42,435 bases of DNA from Bacilli bacterium (GCA_017442305.1 JAFRZY010000008.1:1-42435); one strand, 5' to 3'. Positions 31,834 through 41,463 are shown, counted from the first letter of the stretch. A program made the numbers and translations. The notes: a model not told the origin generated them from the sequence alone.

Positions 31834-33945
31834 ATGAAAGATAAAATACTTGAAGTTTTAAGTAATGTTTATGAAGCTAAGACGATGTTAGAAATAAATA
31901 ATTTGCTTAATTTAAATACGGTAGAAGAATATCAAGAATCTTCTGCTTCTGTAGGTGAACTTGTGAATGAACATATTATTTATCACACTAATAAAGATAA
32001 ATATATTTTATATAAAAATTGTCCTGGACTTAAAATAGGTAAGTTGTCAATAAATAAAAAAGGGTTTGGATTTGTTTTATTAACCGAAGAAGACGATTTA
32101 TTTATCCCAGAAGATAAGTTAAATAATGCCATAGATGACGATTTGGTTCTAGCTGAAATTACCAGAAACGATATAAAAAAAGAAGGAAGAATTATTCGGG
32201 TACTTGAAAGAAATTTATCTAATGTAGTTGGTGAAATTGTTGAGATAAAACGCAAAAAGAAATTAAAGCTAGATAATGATAAATTAGATATAATTGTAGA
32301 ATTAGATAAAGAAAGCCTAAAATCGTGTGTTGATGGACATAAAGTTTTGGTAAAACTTATTAAAGAAATAGGCAAGAAGAAATATTTAGGGAAGATTATA
32401 AAAATTCTTGGGCATAAGGCAGATCCGGGAGTTGATATTTTAAGTATTGCTTATAAATACGGAATTAATGATGAATTTAGTGAGGCTGTAAAAAAAGAGT
32501 TGGAAAGAATTCCTGATGAAGTTTCTCAAACTGAATTAGTTGGTCGTCGTGATTTAACTGGTGAAGAAATTTTTACAATTGACGGTGATGATACCAAAGA
32601 TATTGATGATGCTATTAGTATTAAATATGAAAATGGCTTATATGAATTAGGAGTCCATATAGCTGATGTTAGTAATTACGTTAAAGATAATACTGCTTTG
32701 GGTCAAGAAGCCTATGATAGAGGAACATCCTCTTATTTAGCGGATACTGTAATACCTATGATACCTCATAAACTTTCAAATGGAATTTGTTCTTTAAATG
32801 AAGGGGTTATAAGATTAACTATGAGCTGTGTAATGAAAATAGATCATAGTGGTAAGGTTGTAGATTATGATATATTTCCTAGCTATATAAAAAGTAGAAA
32901 GAAAATGACTTATAAAAAAGTTAATGATATTTTAATGCGTAATATTATTGATCCTGATTATGAAGTTTATGCCTCATCGTTATATAAGATGAATGAACTA
33001 GCTCATATCTTACGCAGACACAAAATTGTAAAAGGATATATCGATTTTGATTTAGATGAAGCAAAAGTTGTTCAAGACGAAACCGGAAAGGCCATTGATA
33101 TTGTAAAACGCATACGAGAAGATGGAGAATGTTTAATTGAAGATTTTATGATTGTAGCTAATGAAACTGTAGCTTCTCATATTTCTAATATGGATTTACC
33201 ATTTATTTATCGTGTACATGGTGAACCTAATCCAGATAAAATAGATGACTTTGTTAATCTCGTTAAACAAATGGGTTATACATTAAATAGTAGGGTTGTT
33301 GATTTATCGCCTAAAGGTATGCAAAAATTATTAGGAGAGCTAAATGACAAGCCAGAGTTTAAAATTCTTTCTAGTATGTTGCTTCGCAGTATGAAAAAAG
33401 CGGAATATAGCAAAGAAAATATTGGCCATTTTGGTTTAGCTAGTAGGGAATACACGCATTTTACTTCACCAATTAGACGTTTCCCAGATCTTACAGTACA
33501 TAGATTATTAAAGTCATATTTAGTAGAACATGATTTAAGTATGTCCAATATAAAATATTGGGAAAATAGTTTGGCGCAAATTGCGGAACATTCTAGTGAA
33601 AGGGAAGTTGCTGCAGTTAATGCTGAACGTGATGTTATGGATATGAAGATGGCTGAATATATGGAAGATCATATTGGTGAGCAATTTGACGGAGTAATAA
33701 GCACAGTTACTAACTTTGGTTTCTTCGTTGAACTTGAAAATATGGTAGAAGGATTAGTTCATGTTAATAATTTAAAAGGAGATTATTATAATTATGTACC
33801 AGAGTTATTATCGCTAATTGGTGAGACAACCAAAAAACAATATCGTATCGGTGATAAAGTTCGAATAGAGGTTATAGCGGCTTCGAAAGAAAATGCTATG
33901 ATTGATTTTAAAATAGTTGAGGTGCAAGATGGAAATAAAGAATAA
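31834..33945 (+). CDS. rnr: Ribonuclease R
   Basis: 3'-5' exoribonuclease that degrades structured RNA and, with tmRNA, faulty messages. Start at ATG 31834 after GAAGGAGAG, one base after the pilin stop; an upstream extension would overlap the pilin gene. 703 aa: N-terminal winged helix and cold-shock domains, RNB catalytic domain with [14 protein letters not shown] (metal-binding aspartates), [16 protein letters not shown] and a C-terminal S1 domain ([20 protein letters not shown]). The end overlaps smpB by 17 bases. Confidence 0.97.
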   Translation: MKDKILEVLSNVYEAKTMLEINNLLNLNTVEEYQESSASVGELVNEHIIYHTNKDKYILYKNCPGLKIGKLSINKKGFGFVLLTEEDDLFIPEDKLNNAIDDDLVLAEITRNDIKKEGRIIRVLERNLSNVVGEIVEIKRKKKLKLDNDKLDIIVELDKESLKSCVDGHKVLVKLIKEIGKKKYLGKIIKILGHKADPGVDILSIAYKYGINDEFSEAVKKELERIPDEVSQTELVGRRDLTGEEIFTIDGDDTKDIDDAISIKYENGLYELGVHIADVSNYVKDNTALGQEAYDRGTSSYLADTVIPMIPHKLSNGICSLNEGVIRLTMSCVMKIDHSGKVVDYDIFPSYIKSRKKMTYKKVNDILMRNIIDPDYEVYASSLYKMNELAHILRRHKIVKGYIDFDLDEAKVVQDETGKAIDIVKRIREDGECLIEDFMIVANETVASHISNMDLPFIYRVHGEPNPDKIDDFVNLVKQMGYTLNSRVVDLSPKGMQKLLGELNDKPEFKILSSMLLRSMKKAEYSKENIGHFGLASREYTHFTSPIRRFPDLTVHRLLKSYLVEHDLSMSNIKYWENSLAQIAEHSSEREVAAVNAERDVMDMKMAEYMEDHIGEQFDGVISTVTNFGFFVELENMVEGLVHVNNLKGDYYNYVPELLSLIGETTKKQYRIGDKVRIEVIAASKENAMIDFKIVEVQDGNKE

Positions 33946-34360
33946 AAAAGCCTATTTTGATTATTTTATTGAAAAAGAAATAGAAGCCGGTATTTCTTTG
34001 GCTGGAACGGAAATTAAGTCTGTACGAAAAGGATCTGTTGATTTAAAGGATAGTTTTGTTCATATAAAAAATAATGAGGCTTTTGTTATTAACATGTATG
34101 TAGCGCGTTATGAAGAAGGCAATAGATTTAACCATGATGAAAGAAGAACAAGAAAACTTTTACTTCATAAGAAAGAAATATTAAAATTAAAAGAGGAATC
34201 AAGTATTGAGGGTAAATCAATTGTTCCTTTAAAATTATATTTAAAAAATAATAAAGCTAAGCTTTTAATAGGTTTGGCGCGAGGCAAGAAAAATTATGAT
34301 AAACGAGAATCCATTAAAAAAAGGGATCTTGATCGTGAAATTAAAACAAACTCTTATTAA
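33929..34360 (+). CDS. smpB: SsrA-binding protein SmpB
   Basis: Binds tmRNA and brings it to stalled ribosomes. Start at ATG 33929, inside the end of rnr, with GAGGTG upstream. 143 aa with [40 protein letters not shown], and the conserved basic tail [15 protein letters not shown]. Translationally coupled to rnr. The ssrA gene is not in the window. Confidence 0.97.
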   Translation: MEIKNKKAYFDYFIEKEIEAGISLAGTEIKSVRKGSVDLKDSFVHIKNNEAFVINMYVARYEEGNRFNHDERRTRKLLLHKKEILKLKEESSIEGKSIVPLKLYLKNNKAKLLIGLARGKKNYDKRESIKKRDLDREIKTNSY

Positions 34361-34375
34361 TAAGAGTTTATTTTA
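34348..34375 (+). terminator. smpB terminator
   Basis: Perfect palindrome AAACTCTTATT/AATAAGAGTTT (34348-34369) that contains the stop codon, then ATTTT; the U-tract is short. Confidence 0.7.
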
Positions 34376-34395
34376 TGGAAAAAATTATTATTAAG

Positions 34396-34404
34396 TGTTA
34401 TAAT
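34396..34404 (+). promoter_or_regulatory. Extended -10 promoter
   Basis: TG-T-TATAAT with a weak TGGAAA at the -35 position (34376-34381). Confidence 0.6.
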
Positions 34405-34425
34405 TTTTTTAGGTAGGTAGGTATT

Positions 34426-35475
34426 ATGAAAAAAATAAAGCTAAAAAAGAAAAATATAATTATATTAATTGCTATTGCAGTTGTTCTTATTGTTGGAGTT
34501 TTAATGCTAATAGGATTCCTTGGTAATAAAGATGATAAGGTAATTTTGAATAAAGATAATAATTCAAAAGTAGAAGACGAACAGAAAGAAATAAAAATAG
34601 TTGATTTAAATTCAGATTCAAGACCTTATGCTGTTATGATTAACAATATTAGTACTGCAAGGTCTTTGCAAAGTGGATTACAAGATGCATATATTATTTA
34701 TGAATTTATAGTTGAGGGTGGATTAACAAGATATATGGCATTATTTTTAGACCAAGAAACAGAAAGAATTGGTTCAATCCGAAGTTCACGTCATTATTTT
34801 TTAGATTACGCGTTAGAAAATGATGCTATTTATGTTCATCATGGTCAAAGTCCTCAAGCGCACAGTGATTTTAGTAAACTAGGTATAGATCGAATTGAAG
34901 TTACCGATAATAAAACTGGATGGAGAGATAAAACTTTAAACGTATCCAGTGAACATACTTTATTTACTAGCATTGAAAAATTAGAAAAAGGTATTGGTAA
35001 AAAAAGAACAGAGCGTAAAAAAGATTTATTATTAAATTATAATGTAGATGAATTAGATTTATCTAAACTGGAAAAAGCAGAAGTTGCTAATAATGTTTCT
35101 ATTAAGTATTCAAGTAGTGTTACTTCTTCTTATGAGTATGATGCAGATAATAAAGTTTATAAAAGATTTATAAATAAAAAAGAACATAAGGATTATGTTA
35201 CTAAAGAACAATACACCTTTAAGAACATTATAACTTATAAAGTAGATAATAGTAATATTGCTGGAGATACTGCAGGGCGTCAAAATTTAAATAATATTGG
35301 TAGTGGCGAAGGCTATTTTATATCTAATGGTTATGCAGTTCCAATTACTTGGGAAAAGAAAAGCAGAGATGCTCAAACTGTTTATAAATACTTAAATGGT
35401 GAAGAAATTGTTGTGAATGATGGTAACACATTTATTCAAGTTCAACCTGAGGGGCAAACATTAACAATTTCATAA
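34426..35475 (+). CDS. DUF3048 (YerB-like) membrane-anchored protein
   Basis: 349 aa. Basic N-terminus and a transmembrane helix (~10-32) without a lipobox cysteine, a K/D/N-rich linker, then the DUF3048 domain: SRPYAVMINNISTARSLQSG, YEFIVEGGLTRYMALF, RIGSIRSSRHYFLDYA and the C-terminal GGSGEGYFISNG-like region with VNDGNTFIQVQP. DUF3048 is a conserved exported domain of unknown biochemical function, in Bacillus linked to YerB. The ribosome site lies in a triple AGGT repeat (34411-34422). Confidence 0.92.
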   Translation: MKKIKLKKKNIIILIAIAVVLIVGVLMLIGFLGNKDDKVILNKDNNSKVEDEQKEIKIVDLNSDSRPYAVMINNISTARSLQSGLQDAYIIYEFIVEGGLTRYMALFLDQETERIGSIRSSRHYFLDYALENDAIYVHHGQSPQAHSDFSKLGIDRIEVTDNKTGWRDKTLNVSSEHTLFTSIEKLEKGIGKKRTERKKDLLLNYNVDELDLSKLEKAEVANNVSIKYSSSVTSSYEYDADNKVYKRFINKKEHKDYVTKEQYTFKNIITYKVDNSNIAGDTAGRQNLNNIGSGEGYFISNGYAVPITWEKKSRDAQTVYKYLNGEEIVVNDGNTFIQVQPEGQTLTIS

Positions 35476-35517
35476 TTTAAGCAATAATATAATATATTGT
35501 AATTAGGAGGAATAAAA

Positions 35518-35820
35518 ATGGAGATAATATTGAACTTTTTAGTTGATAATTATTTATGGTTTTTAATTATTTCTTTAATATTAATATTTGCACTTATAGG
35601 GTACATTGTTGATACGCATGAAAAAAAAGCTCCTAAATTACATTTTAGCGATAATGCTAATTTACATGAAAAGGAAACTGACGCTTCTTTACAAGAGATA
35701 TCAATGGATGTTGAGCAAGTTTCAGAAATAAATAATGAAACAGAAGAATTTTTAGATTTTAACGTGCCTACAAATGACCAAGCAAATGAGTTAGAAAATA
35801 ATGAAAATGAATTACTTTAA
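35518..35820 (+). CDS. Small membrane protein with acidic tail (100 aa)
   Basis: Start at ATG after TTAGGAGG. One transmembrane helix (~12-32) followed by a strongly acidic, asparagine-rich disordered tail. No family recognised. No terminator separates it from the DUF3048 gene 42 bp upstream, so they may form a unit. Confidence 0.75.
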   Translation: MEIILNFLVDNYLWFLIISLILIFALIGYIVDTHEKKAPKLHFSDNANLHEKETDASLQEISMDVEQVSEINNETEEFLDFNVPTNDQANELENNENELL

Positions 35821-35837
35821 ATGTAATTCATTTTTTT
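35804..35837 (+). terminator. Intrinsic terminator with stop codon in loop
   Basis: AATGAATTAC (35806-35815) pairs with GTAATTCATT (35823-35832), loop TTTAAAT contains the TAA, T-run. Confidence 0.88.
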
Positions 35838-35885
35838 GTTTATTTTTACTTTAACAAAAAAGCTCTAGTATTATATTTTGATTTT

Positions 35886-35894
35886 TGATATAAT
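35886..35894 (+). promoter_or_regulatory. cdaA promoter (extended -10)
   Basis: TG-A-TATAAT ends 29 bp before the cdaA ATG; the -35 is weak. Confidence 0.6.
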
Positions 35895-35923
35895 TAGATA
35901 GCATTAATAAAGGAGTGTGTTTT

Positions 35924-36745
35924 ATGACCTTAGCAACCATTTGGTCTTTATTTACAAAAGTATTAGATATATCAATTGTTTGGTTAGTATTCTATTATGT
36001 TTTAAAAAATGTTAAAAATAATGTTAAAATGGTCTTAATATTTAAAGGGGTAGTAGCAATATTAATTATCAAACTTTTAAGTAATATTTTAAATTTATAT
36101 ACAGTTGGCTTATTACTAGAGTACGTAGTTCAATGGGGACCATTAGCTATAATAGTTGTATTTCAACCTGAGATTCGTGGGTTCTTGGAGTCGATTGGTA
36201 GAACCAACCTTCTTGGAAGACATAGAGTTTTAACTTTAGATGAAAGAGAAAGAGTTGTATATGAATTAATGAGTGCAGTTGAATATTTAAAACGTAATAG
36301 AATTGGTGCTTTAATTGTAATTGAAAGAGAAATTTCTTTGCAAGAATATATTGAACCAGCTACAAAAGTTTATGCAGATTTAACAGATGATTTATTAAAT
36401 ACAATCTTCTTTCCAAACAGTCCGTTACATGACGGTGGAGTAATTGTACAAGGAGATCGTATTACTTGTGCCGGAGCTGTTTTTAAAACAAGTATGGATG
36501 GTAATATTAATAAACGTTTAGGTACTAGACATAGAGCAGCATTAGGTATTTCAGAAGAAAGTGATGCTTTAGCTTTAGTTGTTTCGGAAGAAAATGGTCG
36601 TATTAGTATTGCAAGCGAAGGAGAATTGCATTATAATTTAACGCTTGATGAATTTAGAATGATGTTAATTGATGAATTGAATCCGAAAACAGAAGTGTTC
36701 TATGAAGCTGACGAAAATGAAAGTGGGGATGACAAAAATGAGTAA
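35924..36745 (+). CDS. cdaA: Diadenylate cyclase CdaA
   Basis: Makes cyclic di-AMP from two ATP at the membrane. ATG 35924 after AAGGAG; a GTG three codons earlier overlaps that site. 273 aa: three transmembrane helices (~13-30, 36-56, 60-80), then the DAC domain with FQPEIRGFLESIGR, NSPLHDGG (169-172) and TRHRAALGISEESDA (RHR 202-204). The usual DGA motif is DGG here. Overlaps cdaR by eight bases. Cyclic di-AMP controls potassium and osmolyte uptake and wall homeostasis. Confidence 0.96.
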   Translation: MTLATIWSLFTKVLDISIVWLVFYYVLKNVKNNVKMVLIFKGVVAILIIKLLSNILNLYTVGLLLEYVVQWGPLAIIVVFQPEIRGFLESIGRTNLLGRHRVLTLDERERVVYELMSAVEYLKRNRIGALIVIEREISLQEYIEPATKVYADLTDDLLNTIFFPNSPLHDGGVIVQGDRITCAGAVFKTSMDGNINKRLGTRHRAALGISEESDALALVVSEENGRISIASEGELHYNLTLDEFRMMLIDELNPKTEVFYEADENESGDDKNE

Positions 36746-38120
36746 GATTGGAAAAATGATAGGCTCATTTTTAAAGGCCATATATCGATTAATTGATAGA
36801 GGTATAGTTACTCCACTTAGTAGAGTAATATATAATGTTAATAACTATTTAAAAAATCATAATGGCGGATTAGATAAGTTATTAAATAGACCAAATGTAC
36901 TTTTATATACATCTTTAGTGCTAGCAGTAATTGTATTTTTATTAATTGATTCACGTGTAATTACGCTTGTTGAAAGTGAAGCAGAAGTCATTACAAATAT
37001 CCCAGTTACTGTTAAATATAATGAAGAAGCTTATGTAATAGAGGGTATTCCTGATACAGTAGATATGATTTTAACAGGTAGAAAAAGTGATATTTACCTA
37101 GCGAAACAATTAGGAGAACATGAAGTTATTCTTGATCTTACTGATTATAGTGCTAGTTCTACTCCATATAAAGTATATTTAAATTATACAAAATCAATTG
37201 ATTCGTTATCTTATAAGTTAGATCCGTCTTATGTATCGATTACAATAAGCAATAAGATAAGTGAACTTTCTGTAATAACTTATGATCTTTTAAATACTGA
37301 TTTATTAGATGATAAACTTAGTGTTGAAAGTGTAGAGTTATCAAAAACAGAAGTTGTTGTAAAGGGTAGTAGGAAAGTATTAGATGAAATAGCAACAGTA
37401 AAAGCTTTAATTGATTTAAATAATGAAAAATTAACAGAAAAAGGAACATATAATATAGATAATATACCTTTGGTTGCTTATGATTCTAAAGGAGTTATTT
37501 TAAAAGATGTAGAAATTGTTCCGGCAAGTATAACGGCTACTATTAAACTTAATAGCCATAGCGCTACTGTTCCTCTAAGTGTTCTTACTACAGGTAATTT
37601 AGTTACTGGTAAAGCAATTGCATCGATTTTAATTAATAATAATTCGACTTATTCGCTAGATATTTATGGTGAACAAGAAGAAATAAGTGAGATAACAAGT
37701 GTTCCCGTAACTATTAATGTTGAAGGTGAAGGAAATAAGGGTACTAAAAATTATAATGTTACAATTTCTAAACCAAACGGAGTAAGATCTATGAGTGCTA
37801 GTAGTGCTACAATATCCGTTACTTTTGGCGATGAAAAGCAAAAAACAATTGAATTGAGCCATAGAGATATTAAATATAAAAATTTACCTGAGGGATTAGA
37901 TCCAACCGCATCAACTGGAGCAGTAATTCCGGTACAAGTTAAAGGCGTTCAATCTGTTATAGATTCAGTTAGTGCGGCTAATATTAATGCTTATATTGAT
38001 TTAGCTGGTTATACAGTTGGAGATAATCAAGAGGTTGAAGTTAAGATTGAAAGCTCAGATCCGAGATTATCATTTGTAGTATCAACTAAGATAAAAATTG
38101 ATATTAAAAATAAAGAATAA
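36738..38120 (+). CDS. cdaR: CdaR, YbbR-domain regulator of CdaA
   Basis: Extracytoplasmic regulator of CdaA. Start chosen at ATG 36738, with GTGGGG at usual spacing; ATG 36729 is directly against that site. 460 aa: a membrane helix at ~55-75 (VLLYTSLVLAVIVFLLI), then about four YbbR repeats, each with VxGxxxxxxxI and VxxxIDLN/DLTDY-type strands. Together with cdaA this is the standard Firmicutes pair; glmM, the usual third gene, is replaced by a terminator. Confidence 0.95.
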   Translation: MSKIGKMIGSFLKAIYRLIDRGIVTPLSRVIYNVNNYLKNHNGGLDKLLNRPNVLLYTSLVLAVIVFLLIDSRVITLVESEAEVITNIPVTVKYNEEAYVIEGIPDTVDMILTGRKSDIYLAKQLGEHEVILDLTDYSASSTPYKVYLNYTKSIDSLSYKLDPSYVSITISNKISELSVITYDLLNTDLLDDKLSVESVELSKTEVVVKGSRKVLDEIATVKALIDLNNEKLTEKGTYNIDNIPLVAYDSKGVILKDVEIVPASITATIKLNSHSATVPLSVLTTGNLVTGKAIASILINNNSTYSLDIYGEQEEISEITSVPVTINVEGEGNKGTKNYNVTISKPNGVRSMSASSATISVTFGDEKQKTIELSHRDIKYKNLPEGLDPTASTGAVIPVQVKGVQSVIDSVSAANINAYIDLAGYTVGDNQEVEVKIESSDPRLSFVVSTKIKIDIKNKE

Positions 38121-38147
38121 GTGTGAATAATTTACACTTATTTTTTT
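38116..38147 (+). terminator. cdaAR terminator
   Basis: AATAAGTGT (38116-38124) pairs with ACACTTATT (38134-38142), T-run. Confidence 0.88.
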
Positions 38148-38148
38148 A

Positions 38149-38175
38149 AATAAAAAATAGTCCTTTGCAGACTAT
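38149..38175 (-). terminator. Terminator of the DUF378 gene
   Basis: On the minus strand ATAGTC/GACTAT (38175-38170 with 38162-38157), followed by a T-run. It contains the stop codon. Confidence 0.85.
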
Positions 38176-38384
38176 CTTCTATCTGGGTCACCTTGGATAT
38201 GGCTAAATAGTAATCCAAGATTGATAATACCACATATACCTACAATAGCGTAGATTATTCTTGATATAATTTGAGCCTCTCCAAAAAGAGTTTCAACTAA
38301 ATTAATATCAAAGAAACCAATGAATCCCCAGTTAAGGGCACCTACTATTGTAAATACTAGGGCTATCTTTTGTAATGTTTCCAT
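38172..38384 (-). CDS. DUF378 family membrane protein (70 aa)
   Basis: Two transmembrane helices and the family signature ALNWGFIGFFDINLVETLFG; the second helix has IIYAIVGICGIINL. AAAGGTGAG precedes ATG on the minus strand. DUF378 is a small conserved membrane protein of unknown function. Confidence 0.93.
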   Translation of the reverse strand: METLQKIALVFTIVGALNWGFIGFFDINLVETLFGEAQIISRIIYAIVGICGIINLGLLFSHIQGDPDRR

Positions 38385-38489
38385 TTAATCACTCACCTTT
38401 ACTAGTATTATGACCAAAATTCTGATTAATATGTATGAATATTTTAAAAAAGATTCAAATATATTTAATTAGAAAAGGAAAGTGGTTAA

Positions 38490-39587
38490 ATGAAGAAATT
38501 ATTAGTATTATGCTTGCTTTTATTGTTTATAACCGCAGGTTGTGGAAAAGTAACAAAAGAAAGTGCTGTTAAGACTTTTGTAAGTGATGTTAATGGTTCC
38601 AAATCATATAAAATAAATGGAAAAATGGAAATAGTTAACAATGAGGAAACTTTTACTTATAGTTTAGAAGCATATTATTTAAAAGATAATTACTATAAAG
38701 TAATTTTAGTAAATCAAACTAATAATCATGAACAAATAATTTTACGAAATAATGATGGTGTTTATGTGGTTACACCTTCGCTAAATAAAAGTTTCAAGTT
38801 TCAAAGTGAATGGCCTTTTAATAGTTCGCAAGCCTACATTCTTGAATCTTTAGTCCAAGATATTAAAAACGATGAAAATGTTACAATGGAAGAGACGGAA
38901 AACAATTATATCTTAAAATCAAGCGTAAATTATCCTAATAATACGGAGTTAACTTATCAAAAAATTTATTTTGATAAAAAAATGAACATTGAAAGCGTTG
39001 AGGTATATAATAAAGATGATATAGTAAAAATTAAAGTAGCTTTTACTAATGTTGATTTAAAAGCAGGATTAGATAACGACGATTTTGTTTTAGATGATTT
39101 AATTGATGATGATTGTTGCGGAAATGTTGATTGTACAAATAAAAATTGTGAAAATCCGGAAATGGATGACACGACAGATAATAACGAAACACCTAATCAA
39201 ACAACAGAAAATAGTAGTAGTGAACAAACATCCGGTAGTATAGAGAGTATTATTTATCCTTTATATGTACCAACAAATACCCATTTAAAAACAAGTGAGA
39301 AAATAGATACAGAAAATGGAGAAAGAGTTATATTAACTTTTTCTGGGGATAAAGATTTTATATTAATAGAAGAGACGGCAAAAACATCAGAAGACTTTGA
39401 AGTTATTCCAGTATTTGGTGATCCTATGATGGTTAGTGATACGCTAGCTGCTTTAAGTGCTAACTCATTATCTTGGAGTACTAATAATATTGATTATTAT
39501 TTAGCTAGTAACGATTTAAGCCAAGAAGAAATGATTACCATCGCCTCTTCAATAGGTAATACTAAAACTGTATTGGAAAGCAAATAG
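38490..39587 (+). CDS. Lipoprotein with LolA-like and DUF4367-like parts
   Basis: 365 aa. Lipobox LFITAGC with the lipidated cysteine at residue 18. Residues ~25-205 read like a LolA/RseB-type beta half-barrel (YSLEAYYLKDNYYKVILVNQ, YQKIYFDKKMNIESVEVYN). A linker holds a cysteine cluster (DDCCGNVDCTNKNC, ~210-222) and a T/N/S-rich stretch. The last ~100 residues, with LSWSTNNIDYYLASNDLSQE, resemble DUF4367. Such proteins are membrane-surface sensors or lipid-binding lipoproteins; the exact role is unknown. GGAAAGTGG precedes ATG. Confidence 0.82.
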   Translation: MKKLLVLCLLLLFITAGCGKVTKESAVKTFVSDVNGSKSYKINGKMEIVNNEETFTYSLEAYYLKDNYYKVILVNQTNNHEQIILRNNDGVYVVTPSLNKSFKFQSEWPFNSSQAYILESLVQDIKNDENVTMEETENNYILKSSVNYPNNTELTYQKIYFDKKMNIESVEVYNKDDIVKIKVAFTNVDLKAGLDNDDFVLDDLIDDDCCGNVDCTNKNCENPEMDDTTDNNETPNQTTENSSSEQTSGSIESIIYPLYVPTNTHLKTSEKIDTENGERVILTFSGDKDFILIEETAKTSEDFEVIPVFGDPMMVSDTLAALSANSLSWSTNNIDYYLASNDLSQEEMITIASSIGNTKTVLESK

Positions 39588-39602
39588 TTGCTTTCCTTTT
39601 TA
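39575..39602 (+). terminator. Intrinsic terminator
   Basis: GGAAAGCAA (39575-39583) pairs with TTGCTTTCC (39588-39596), loop ATAG contains the TAG stop, then TTTT. Confidence 0.88.
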
Positions 39603-39616
39603 ATTGTTGTTATAAT
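39588..39616 (+). promoter_or_regulatory. Promoter overlapping the terminator
   Basis: TTGCTT (39588-39593, in the 3' arm of the hairpin), 17-bp spacer, TATAAT (39611-39616) with TG at 39608-39609. Confidence 0.78.
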
Positions 39617-39634
39617 ACCTATTGGGTGGTTATG

Positions 39635-40165
39635 ATGAAAAATATAAACAAAAAAAGTATTGCTAAAATAAAAAACGAGAAAATTAGAAATGAAGAACAA
39701 GACACTATAATTAAGTTTGTGGGAATATTGATTGTGGTAGTTTTAATAATAGTGGCCATTTATTTTTTAACAAAAGTTGTTGTGAAATCTGATTCTTCAA
39801 GTAATACGGAAACAAATGTTGCTGAAATAAATTATAGCAAAACCGTGTTTGGTACTATGTTAAATAGACCTTATGAAGAATACTATGTGTTTGCATATAG
39901 TAATTCTGATAATAAAGCTGGATACTATAGTGCTATAACTAATAAATATATGGCTGACGATTCAAGTCTATTTGTTTATTTTGTTGATTTAGATGATAAC
40001 ATGAATAAAGATTATATCTCAGAAGATGGAAAGACTAATTCAGAGGCAAAAAATCTTGATGAACTTAAAGTTGGGGAAACCACTTTAATTAAAGTAAAGA
40101 ATGGTAAAATAACTAAGTATATCGAGGAAATTGGCGAAATAGAGAAAGAATTTGGGATAAATTAA
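39635..40165 (+). CDS. Membrane-anchored protein, possibly degenerate thioredoxin fold (176 aa)
   Basis: Start at ATG 39635, five bases after GGGTGG; a second ATG at 39632 is nearly as good. Lysine-rich N-terminus, one transmembrane helix (~33-53), then an exported domain of ~115 residues. EEYYVFAYSNSDNKAGYYS, SLFVYFVDLDDNMNKDYI and VGETTLIKVKNGKITKYIEE suggest the strand order of a thioredoxin fold, but there is no CxxC; serine and glycine occupy that loop. The fold is inferred. Monocistronic. Confidence 0.75.
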   Translation: MKNINKKSIAKIKNEKIRNEEQDTIIKFVGILIVVVLIIVAIYFLTKVVVKSDSSSNTETNVAEINYSKTVFGTMLNRPYEEYYVFAYSNSDNKAGYYSAITNKYMADDSSLFVYFVDLDDNMNKDYISEDGKTNSEAKNLDELKVGETTLIKVKNGKITKYIEEIGEIEKEFGIN

Positions 40166-40189
40166 AGCTTTTAATAAAGCTTTTTTTTT
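40164..40189 (+). terminator. Intrinsic terminator
   Basis: AAAGCTT (40164-40170) pairs with AAGCTTT (40177-40183), T-run; it includes the stop codon. Confidence 0.82.
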
Positions 40190-40233
40190 ATGCTTTTTTA
40201 TGATATCATTAATATACTAGAAGGTGAAATCAA

Positions 40234-41433
40234 TTGAATAAAGGAAAAGGCTTTAATTTAATTAGTACAATAATAATTATTTTAGTAACCGCTATTGTTT
40301 CAGGGATTACAACTGGAGTGATAATGTATAATGGTTATAGACAATCTACTGGATTAACTTATGGAGAAATATTAAATGATCCCGCTTTAAATGAATTTTT
40401 AGAAGTATATGCTTCTATATTAGATGATTATTATGAAGATATTGATAAAACCGCTATGTTAGAAGAAGCAGTAGCTGCAATGATGAATTATTTAGGAGAT
40501 AATTATACTACGTATTTAAGTGAAGAGGAAACAGAATCGCTTGCCGAAAAATTAGCTGGTGAATATAAAGGCATTGGGGTTTCGATTCAAAATAATACTA
40601 TTATAAAAGTAACTAAAGATTCTCCGGCAGAAAAAGCTGGTATATTAGCCGGAGATGTAATATTAAAAATAAATGGTGAGGATGTAAGCAATTATACTGA
40701 CAGTAAAATAGCCTCTATGATTAAAAATACAAATGCTGAATCTGTAAAAATAGTTGTTAGTAGAAATAATGAAGAACTTAGTTTCGAATTAAAAATGTCA
40801 AAATTATATGTTCCAGCTATAGCTTCAGAAGTTATTGAGGCTAATAATAAAAAAGTAGGGTATATATATATAAGTACATTTTCAAACACTGTTGCTGCTC
40901 AAGTTGAGGAACAATTGAAAGAATTTAACAATTTAGATATTTCCTCATTAATTATTGATGTTAGAGATAACTCGGGTGGCTATTTGAACGCTGCAAGTGA
41001 TGTTGCCAGTTTATTTCTAAAAAAAGGTGCAACAATATATTCACTAGAGGATAAGAATGAAACTGAGACTTTTGTGGATGAAACTGATGCTTTTCAAGAA
41101 TATAAAACATTGGTTTTAATAAACAAAAATAGTGCATCAGCATCGGAAATTTTAGCTGCAGCACTACACGATAGTTACGGAGCTCAATTATTAGGAGAAA
41201 ATAGCTATGGAAAAGGTAAAGTTCAACAAACTGTTACACTAAAAGATGGTTCAATGGTTAAATATACATCTGCCAAATGGCTAACTCCGGCGGGAAAATG
41301 TATTGATGAAATTGGATTAATCCCAGAATATCAAATAGAAAACGAATATATTTATGAAGATGAAGAGCAAAAGATAATTAAAGAGATAATTGATAAACAA
41401 TTGCCCAAAGCAGTAGAATTATTAACAGAATAA
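40234..41433 (+). CDS. S41-family C-terminal processing protease (CtpA-like)
   Basis: Exported serine protease, anchored by an N-terminal helix (~10-32). TTG start at 40234, six bases after AAGGTGA; a TATACT box at 40213-40218 fits a promoter. PDZ domain ~110-190 (GIGVSIQNN, SPAEKAGILAGDVILKINGE), then the catalytic core: DVRDNSGG, NSASASEILAAALHD with the nucleophile serine, and YGKGKVQQ with the general-base lysine. 399 aa is standard. Substrate unknown; such proteases trim exported proteins in wall homeostasis and sporulation. Confidence 0.95.
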   Translation: MNKGKGFNLISTIIIILVTAIVSGITTGVIMYNGYRQSTGLTYGEILNDPALNEFLEVYASILDDYYEDIDKTAMLEEAVAAMMNYLGDNYTTYLSEEETESLAEKLAGEYKGIGVSIQNNTIIKVTKDSPAEKAGILAGDVILKINGEDVSNYTDSKIASMIKNTNAESVKIVVSRNNEELSFELKMSKLYVPAIASEVIEANNKKVGYIYISTFSNTVAAQVEEQLKEFNNLDISSLIIDVRDNSGGYLNAASDVASLFLKKGATIYSLEDKNETETFVDETDAFQEYKTLVLINKNSASASEILAAALHDSYGAQLLGENSYGKGKVQQTVTLKDGSMVKYTSAKWLTPAGKCIDEIGLIPEYQIENEYIYEDEEQKIIKEIIDKQLPKAVELLTE

Positions 41434-41457
41434 GATAAGATTTACTTATCTTTTTTT
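41432..41457 (+). terminator. Intrinsic terminator
   Basis: AAGATAAG (41432-41439) pairs with CTTATCTT (41445-41452), T-run; overlaps the protease stop. Confidence 0.88.
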
Positions 41458-41463
41458 GTTTAA

